From the NCBI GenBank assembly GCA_025175895.1, contig CM045988.1:11313647-11377646 (forward strand): 64,000 bases of DNA, written 5' to 3'. The position numbers were made by a program, and so were the translations under genes. Of the stretch, positions 57,062-64,000 are shown one piece after another (the stretch's first letter is position 1; each line of letters begins with the position of its first letter). This stretch comes from Wurfbainia villosa (Eukaryota; Streptophyta; Magnoliopsida; Zingiberales; Zingiberaceae). The notes below the pieces were generated by a model. That model was not told the DNA's origin. It worked only from the letters and a program-made list of their open reading frames with translations, and did not search any database.

Positions 57062-58313
57062 ATGACTCACATTGAGGGGTATAGCACCACCCGACCTCCG
57101 TTCTTTAATGGAAATGATTTCTGTTATTGGAAAGGTCGGATGGAGTGTTTCTTGAAAACACAAGTCGAGACTTGGATAATAATCCAAACTGGCTTTGCTC
57201 TACCCACAAATGATCAAGGGGAGACCTTGGATTTTAACAAGTGGACAAATGCAACCAAGAGGCAAATCGAAGTCGATGCAAGAGCAACTCAAATATTGCA
57301 ATGCGGCTTGTCCAAGGAGTAACTCAATCACATCGGACCATTCATTAGTGCCAAAGACCTCTGGAACAAATTGATTGATCTAGACGAAGGGACGCCCGAT
57401 GCTAAGGTATGTAAAACAGATTTACTTTTAAATAAACTGTACAATCTAAAGATGCAGTATCGCAAGACCACCACCCAACTACATGCACGGATCCAAGATA
57501 TCGTTAACGGTCTTTACTCGATCGGGCAAGCCGTAGAGAATCGGGACCTTATAAGGTACACTTTAAATGCTTTCCCTAGGACTACCTTGTGGGCATCCAT
57601 GGTCGATGTCTACAAGGTCTCTAGGACCTTTCGAAGCTTAGGTTAGATGAATTATTTTTCGAGTTTGAACTTCACGAGCAAACTAACGTGGTCTAGGCCG
57701 AGAGAGGTATTGCTCTACTTGCAGGACAAAGAAGCAAGCCACCTACTAGGCAAGTAGATGAGCTCGAACCCGAAGACGAATCAGAGTCCGAATCGGAAGA
57801 GGTGGAAGCAATAGTGAACGCAGTGCGAAAGATCATTTAGAGGGAAAGGAGACTACTAAAGAACCAAAAGAGGGCACAATTCAAATCAAATCAAAAGAAG
57901 GCTTTTTGTGCAACATGGGACAATGAAGAATGCGTCGGCATAGCATGCATGGCAAGACCCGAAGAGTTCGAGTCAGAGTCTGAATCCGAATCCAATTACA
58001 ACACCAACTCCAAACTCGAGGACTATTTCGAGAAGCAACTCAAAGCTGGATCAAAAGAGAAAATTAAGGTTAGCCGCTCACTAATTCATACGCTTTACAA
58101 TACAATTAAAGTGCTTACTAGGAAATTAACTAAGTCTGAGTCTAGGGTTGAGTCATTACTTGAGGAGGTTGAAACCCTCAAGCAAGAGACTACTCTAACC
58201 TCTTAAACTAGTCAAGTTCAAGAGGGAAACTCAACCCAAATTGAAAAACTTGAGGAGGAGAATTCTCTCTTGAAAGACCGAGTTCAAGAGGTTGAGGCTA
58301 GGTTGGAAAGGTT
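57062..58313 (+). pseudogene. Element K gag (SIRE-type), broken and cut by M
   Basis: The protein starts MTHIEGYSTTRPPFFNG, with the F-W-K pattern of SIRE-type Gag N-termini (FCYWKGRMECFLKTQ), then a UBN2-type region (LWNKLIDLDEGT, NAFPRTTLWASM), an acidic ESESES stretch and coiled-coil segments. Stops occur at about 57320, 57644, 57698, 57838 and 58204, with at least one frameshift near 57635. The knuckle and the pol part are not reached before the insertion of M at 58314. Open pieces are 57062-57322, 57371-57646 and 57949-58206. Confidence 0.82.
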
Positions 58314-60446
58314 TGTTAGTAATATATGAGAGATGTCCTAAGGCAATCGCCTTATGTATGAACCATTTATATGATAAATGAAGATTCACTATTTGAGTAT
58401 ACATGTTTTATGTATTTGATTGGATCTTAAACTCATTTACTGAATGTCCACGATACGATTCACAGCATGAGAGAATTTGTGATTGGATCACAACTAGTGA
58501 GTATCTCTACATGTGTAATTGTGATGTATCGGAATTATCCCTAGTCGATGAATTGATGGATCCGACACCATCAATTCGCTGAGACTAGCACGAGGTATAC
58601 TCCTTGGTGTATCCAAACAGACCGATTCTCACCGGGCCGGAGACATAGTGATGTCCGAGTTAATCGTGGATGCTAGTTATGGTAACTAGTTCATTGGAGT
58701 GACCAGCCGTAAGACTTCATATGGTTCTCTGCATATATAGATATGTCAATGAAGTTCTTACTGTGGCTTAAGTGCGATGTTCCTTCGACTTGCGGTATTC
58801 AAGTCATCTTGATCATGGAGACTTATGCTTTGACATCTTAAGCAAACATCTCCGAGGAGATGTGGACCCGGGATGATTGGGTATAAGTCGAAGTGATCGA
58901 AGGTGTTTGAATAGCCTATAAAGGATTCACCACTCCTTGCGAGGAGATGTATACCCATGGCCTCTCGCCAGATTGTTACTAAAGTCTTTGGCCAAAGCAT
59001 TACATGTTTAGAGTAAAGTACTCTTCGATACATGTGGAGTAACTAGAACTGTAGGACGAGGAAATGATACTGGGCTAGGTGTGACGAGTCACTTAGTGGG
59101 ATCGGCATACAATAGACCATGTCCCAACCAAGTGGGTATAAGATGAGTGAAGGGAATGGGGCAATGATTCTATTCGAAGCATCAAGGGTTTCGTAAATAG
59201 TTCGATCAACCGCTGATCTTTTCGGTTAATTGGGGATCATGATGTACTACTAGGTGCCACTCATGATCGCTCTATAATTAATGGTTAATTATAGACGGCC
59301 AACATAAACCGAGAACCTATTTGGTCACACGACAACGAGTGTAATCCAAAGGATTTAAAACGAGCTTGAGAATGGGATTCTCGATCGAGAGAAACTATGT
59401 TTGGTTGACCAAACATAAAGCGAGCATGAAATTGTTTCAAATGCAAATGGAAGCGTGGATGGGCCGTGGTCTTATGAAGACATAATGGATGGACCAAAAT
59501 GGTTTGGTTCTAATCCAATGGATGAGAATAAACCAAAGGGTTTGGTTTATATTAAACGAATGAACCAAAGGTTGGTTCGTGCTTTAACTTAAAATAAACC
59601 ATCATGGTTTGGTTTATTTTAACTTATCTTAATGGAGCGGTTAACGGGCTTTATGGATATGATCCATTAACCATTAAGAGAATTAGTTCTCTATAAAATA
59701 GGTTGCGCCTAAACCCTTGGTTGCCGCCAACTTTCTCGCGCCAACCGCTGTGCCGCCCAACTTGTTGCCTCCCGCCAAGCTTCAGCCGTGAACTCCGCCA
59801 CCCTCCGTGATCTCCTATAGGTTTGGCATCAAGGTGAGCTTTTCTCTCCTTGTTTTGGCCGGGCGCCATTCCTTCCACCAAGCTGTCCAGTTTTCTGGAC
59901 AGCTTCTCCTTCCGCCGGAGCGCCGCTTGGACGACGGTTAGTGCTCCGACAGCGGCTAACTTACCGGGATTTGATCTCCGTAATCCTCTGAGGTGGAGGA
60001 CGGCGATTCGCCAAACGGTTGACGAATACACCTCCGGAGAAGCGAAGTTTTGAGAACTCGCTTTAGGATCCGAATTTGGATTCGGATCGTGATCATCTCT
60101 CATCACGCCGCCTTCAACACGAGGCTAGTAACCCGTGACGAAGACGGCTCGTGACTTAGCGGTCATCCCGAGGAGCTCGGGCGCGTGGATACGGATAGAG
60201 ACGATTCTACGAGGATCGCTCCGCTGATGCCGTTTCCGCTACACGCCATACAAAGGTATAACGTAGATAATTTTCTTTTATTAAAATTTTTAATTTACGG
60301 TTATGTCTACACTTGTTGTAATAGCATGCGTGTGTTGTGTGTGTTGTAATAAATAGGAGTATTTATTATTTTTATTGCTTCATTTGTGCTCATGTTTACG
60401 AAACATGATCGAACACACACCTGTGCGTGATCTTAGAAACCCAACA
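58314..60446 (+). repeat. 5' LTR of element M
   Basis: A 2133-bp LTR from TGTTAG to CCCAACA with a TATA box at 59692-59700. Confidence 0.92.
59692..59700 (+). promoter_or_regulatory. TATA box of element M
   Basis: TATAAAATA at the family position, CTCTATAAAATAGG. Confidence 0.6.
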
Positions 60447-60447
60447 G

Positions 60448-60459
60448 TGGTATCAGAGC
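60448..60459 (+). other. Primer binding site of element M
   Basis: TGGTATCAGAGC, an exact tRNA-iMet type site, one base from the LTR end. Confidence 0.92.
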
Positions 60460-60510
60460 CCAGGTTGTGTTTCGACATAATCGTAAAATGGTTTTTGCGA
60501 TAGTCATAAT

Positions 60511-60660
60511 GTATTTCTGGAAATTTTCTAATTTTGGAAATTTAGAAGTATTTATGGAAATTTTTCAATTTTGGAAAGTCTAGAAGTATTTATGGAAATC
60601 TTCCACTTTTGGAAAGTTGGAAGTATTTATGGAAATTGATATTTTCCATAAATAAAATAT
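60511..60660 (+). repeat. 37-bp tandem repeat in leader of element M
   Basis: Four units begin GTATTT at 60511, 60548, 60585 and 60623, each with GGAAATTTT- and TTTTGGAAA-like parts. The array is AT-rich and shared with A and B. Confidence 0.75.
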
Positions 60661-61131
60661 TTGATTAGATTCTGGAAATTTGTTTCCTAATTTAATCATG
60701 ATTTGATTTGAAATCAAATCTTAAAATATTTTATTTCCATAAGTAGTTTTAATGATTTAGGAAATTGGTTTCCTAAATAGATTTTCCTTAATCAAATAAT
60801 TCCATGAATAAAATATGTGATTAGATTTGGAAATTTGTTTCCTAATTTAATTATGATTTGATTTGGAGAATCAAATCTTAAACATATTTTATTTCCATAA
60901 ATAGTTATGACATATAAGGAAATATATACATGACATAATTGTATGCCATGTAATTGCATTAGATGCATAACATTATGCCATGCGTGTCGTGACATGTAGA
61001 TGTATGCCATGTATGCCATGCCATGTAGATAATAGTTATTTGCATGCAAAGAGGATGAGACATAAAACCCTAACTCAATATTAAAGCCTACACCTTCCAT
61101 TAATATGGTTAGAACCATAGTTCTGTTTCTT

Positions 61132-61570
61132 GTTTGGGTTGTTGGACTCTCTCCAAGCCCGGCTCGAACCTGAATATGTTCAAACCATGGAATAGTTTAA
61201 TACTAATATGGTAAGAGTCAGAGGTCAATCGTTAGCTTTGGTTGTTGGACTCTCTCCAAGCTGGGCTAATTGGTTGAATGCGCTCTAACCATATTAAAAC
61301 TATTTCGCGATTAATGGGTCGGCTTTAACTTGGAGCATCGATTTGTTGGACTCACTCCAAGGTCGATGTGAAGAGAGGTGAAGTTGGGTGCTATGCATAT
61401 GATGCATACTTGTTAATGTGTTAACAACCCAATGTATGTGTAAACATTCAATTAGTTGATAGCACATTGTGATAGTTACATATACATGATATGTAATCGG
61501 TATACTTGATACCCACCTTCATAGCTAAGAATGGCTTGTTGGACTCACTCCAAGGTTGTTCTTATCTATG
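61132..61570 (+). other. Leader hairpin array of element M (four stem-loops)
   Basis: Hairpins lie at 61132-61161, 61232-61269, 61336-61368 and 61520-61570. All share the apical TTGGA/TCCAA stem with loop CTCTC or CTCAC. Lower stems: GGG/CCC in the first, TTAGC/GCTAA in the second, CATCGA/TCGATG in the third, and CATAG/CTATG plus TAAGAA/TTCTTA in the fourth. The 13-base core (TTGGACTCNCTCC) is nearly constant while the lower stems differ. It lies in the untranslated leader. Confidence 0.7.
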
Positions 61571-61733
61571 ATGGATATCAGCCCATTCGGAGATGGACCT
61601 ACGATCTCCCAAAGTGATTTTAAGGGTTTTTGAATTCGAAAAATGAATGGGATTTTGTAAATGTATGTGGATGCATTTTAAAATCATTTTCTCATATATG
61701 CTCGTTTTGTATTTCTAAGTTAATATATTGATC

Positions 61734-64000
61734 ATGATGTGTTTGAATTTGCATTCCATTTTGGATTCAAATAAATTGACTGGGCCGAACTTCTTGGACT
61801 AGCTTAGAAACTTGAGAATTGTTCTCAAGATGAAAAGTTTGTGTATGTCCTCGAAGCGCCTCTTCCCGCCCGTCCTAGTGACGATGCAACTTTGGACCAA
61901 TTGTTGGCCTATCAGAAACATGTGAGTGATTCTGAACAAATGAGTTGCATCATGCTAGCCGCGATGGAACCCAAGCTACGCGGCATGAGCATATGGATGC
62001 TCATATCGTGAGTCCTTCATCTGTGAGTTGGTTGATGAGCAAGTGAGATTGAAAGGTTGAAGTCTCAAGATCCTCTTCATCTACGAGATGCAAGGAGGTT
62101 CATCTGTGGTCTGCTCAATCTTTGAAAGGCTGTGGAGCCTTCGAGAAGCATGAGTAGGGGGCAGTGTTGTTAGTTGATTCCTCGAAGAAAGGTTCTAAGA
62201 GGAAGTCAAAGGAACAGTAAGGGAAGAAGAAAAAGGCTAAAAAGCGAGAACCAGCTCAAAGGGCACTTGCCATCATTATGGCAAGGAGGGTCATTCTTGA
62301 AGAAATTGCAAGATTTATCTTGAGTCCGTGAAGAAGGATAAGGCATCGGATGCCCCATCTTCTTCAGAAATCTTCTTTATTGATTGTCATTCTATTTCCT
62401 TAGACACTTGGGTATTGGATACTGGGTGTGGCTCACATATATGTAATGACATACATGGGCTAAGGAATAGAAGAAGACTCGTCAAGGGAAAGTCAAATTT
62501 ACGTGTTGGGAATGGAGCAAAGGTTGCTGCACTCGCCATCGGATCGTATTTGTTGAAACTGCCTAGTGGACTTGTCTTAGAACTGGACAATTGCTTTTAT
62601 ATTCCTTCGTTGATAAAGAACATCATTTCTATTTCTTGTTTAAATAGAAATGGTTTCCATTTGACGTTTAGTAACAATTGTTGTTACATAACTTTGAATG
62701 GGGTTCTTTATGGGACTGGAACTTTAAGCAATGGTGTTTATACGTTGGACGTATCCAGTGACATTTGCAATATCAAAGCGAGCAACAAGCGTGCTCGAAA
62801 GGATAATCAAATAGACTCCTATATGTGGCATTGTCGTCTTGGCCATATAAGCAAGAAACGCATGTCCGAATTACACCGATGTGGAATTCTGGAATCGTTT
62901 GAATTGGATTCATACGATACATGCGAATCATGCTTAAAAGGCAAGATGACTAAGTTACCTTTTACTGGAAAAGGTGAACGAGTGGGAGAGTTGCTAGGCC
63001 TAATACATAGTGATGTATGTGGACCTATGTCAACTCAAACTTTAGGAGGCTATAGCTACTTCATTACCTTCACCGATGATCACTCACGGTTTGGGTATGT
63101 GTTCTTGATGAAACACAAGTCTGAAGCCTTTGAAAGGTTCAAAGAGTTCAGAAATGAAGTAGAGAAACAACATGACAAGAGTATTAAAATACTTCGATTG
63201 GATCGAGGTGGTGAATACTTAAGTCAAGAGTTTCTTGATTATCTAAGAAGACAATGGTATATTGTCTCAATGGACTCCGCCATATACACCACAGTATAAT
63301 GGTGCATCTGAGAGGCGTAACCGGACCTTGTTGGACATGGTCAGGTCAATGATGAATCATGCGACTCTTCCCAAGTCCTTTTGGGGCTATGCACTTCAGA
63401 CAGCTGTTTACTTGTTAAACAGAATGCCTACCAAGGTAGTCTCAACTACTCCATATGAGATATAGAATAGTAAGAAACCTCATGTATCTTACTTGAAGAT
63501 ATGGGGTTGTCCTGCTTATGTGAAGCGGACTGTATCAGACAAATTGGATGCTAAGTCTGATAAATGTCTATTTATTGGATACCCTAAGGAAACAAGGGGT
63601 TACCAATTCTATCATCCTGTGGAACAAAAGGTGTTTGTTTCAAGGCATGCTGTGTTTCTAGAGAAAGAGTTTCTCTTGCAAGAAAATAGTGGGAGTGTCG
63701 TCGAGCTTGAGGAAGCTCGAGAGACTCAAATAGACATTGATGAGATACCTGGTGAAGCACAACAGCCGACAACTCATAGTGATGAGCAATCGGCTGGACC
63801 TATTGTAACACCACATCTTCGTAGATCACGGTAGAACACAATATTCTGAGAGATATGGATTTCTCGTAAGTGAATCGACGACGTGTTACTCATTGATGAT
63901 GAGAGCCTACCGATTATGAAGAAGTCGACAAGTTCAGAAAGGGATAAGTGGCTTGGTGCCATGAAGTCGGAAATGGATTCCATGTATGAAAACCAAGTTT
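61734..64000 (+). pseudogene. Element M gag-protease-integrase, broken and partial
   Basis: The reading starts at the double ATG 61734-61739, followed by NKLTGPNFLD, typical of Tork/Angela-type Gag. A TAG then stands where Trp is usual, and a base is missing near 61832. The knuckle near 62262 is C-H-H-Y with a stop inside. Protease D-T-G-C is near 62420. The GAG-pre-integrase H/H and C/C pairs and the integrase core with its catalytic residues lie in the long open frame 62328-63299. A frameshift near 63245 and a stop near 63466 follow, then the integrase C-terminal region (63493-63834) and the approach to RT at the window edge. Gag lacks its middle, as in A and B. Confidence 0.88.

Larger units (their letters stand above)
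50153..58313 (+). mobile_element. Element K: SIRE-type Ty1/copia 5' part, interrupted by L
   Basis: It has a 5' LTR (50153-51204), primer site, leader (to 51683) and gag (57062-58313), split by L with TSD TTAAT. Element M cuts it at 58313. Its pol would lie right of M, outside the window. Confidence 0.87.
58314..64000 (+). mobile_element. Element M: Ty1/copia (Angela/Tork-like), 5' part
   Basis: A plus-strand copy of the A/B/C family: 5' LTR, primer site, 1.3-kb leader, gag, protease and integrase, running off the right edge. It is inserted in K gag after AGGTT (58309-58313), the expected left TSD. Confidence 0.92.

Noticed and set aside
1..64000. An integrated plant virus (caulimovirus-type)
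   Set aside because: All pol pieces have the copia order or, for the one gypsy fragment, only gag with a tRNA-Asp primer site; no movement or coat protein genes are seen.

Overview
This window is plant nuclear DNA made almost entirely of nested LTR retrotransposons. The evidence is Ty1/copia and Ty3/gypsy gag and pol remnants, tRNA-iMet and tRNA-Asp type primer sites, LTRs of 1.0-2.2 kb, and 5-bp target-site duplications (TSDs) at most insertions. I see no host gene, tRNA, rRNA or CRISPR array. The picture fits heterochromatin of a large, repeat-rich angiosperm genome. A monocot is possible, but the sequence does not prove it.

Layout (element letters are mine). 1-19389: three copies of one Angela/Tork-like copia family with LTRs of about 2.1-2.2 kb. 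Element C (+) is the host. Element A (-, ends at 5307, runs off the left edge) and element B (-, 5882-15129, complete, TSD GTCTC) both sit in C's integrase region. C ends with its 3' LTR (17187-19389), itself inserted in an Athila/Tat-like gypsy gag (19390-21681, -). 21682-25079: decayed DNA, an 84-bp tandem array, an LTR fragment and a lone LTR. 25080-49975: the RT/RNase H end of a SIRE-type copia element H (+), split by F (+, 27269-48690, TSD ATGTT). F is a gag-only element whose 5' LTR was hit by a tandem TRIM (28702-29886) and by a second gag-only element E (+, 30094-40817, TSD CCTTC). E's 5' LTR was in turn hit by a third gag-only element D (-, 31137-36522, TSD TGATT), which keeps an intact 572-residue Gag. 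F's 3' LTR is rearranged around an inverted duplication (arms 44475-45698 and 48148-49345) enclosing another gag (-). 50153-58313: SIRE-type element K (+; LTR, leader, gag), hit by gag-only element L (-, 51684-57058, TSD TTAAT) and by element M (+, 58314 to the right edge), a fourth copy of the Angela/Tork-like family.

How the parts may work together (inference). D, E, F, L and the rearranged copy carry gag but no pol, so they need reverse transcriptase and integrase from elsewhere; the SIRE-type family (H, K) is the natural donor, since it shares the promoter-proximal palindrome CAGTCGACTG. The Angela/Tork-like family shares a shortened gag and an altered zinc knuckle in three copies, so it may also depend on a helper.

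The least expected signals are structural. There is a set of four hairpins in the long leader of A, B and M whose lower stems change in a compensatory way between copies. The F-type LTR carries tandem units of about 28 bp, each able to fold, again with compensatory changes. CAGTCGACTG is clustered just upstream of the TATA box in several LTR families and also lies at rearrangement breakpoints.

Many of the small frame breaks are single-base losses in CG/CCGG contexts, so some may be sequencing errors rather than biology.
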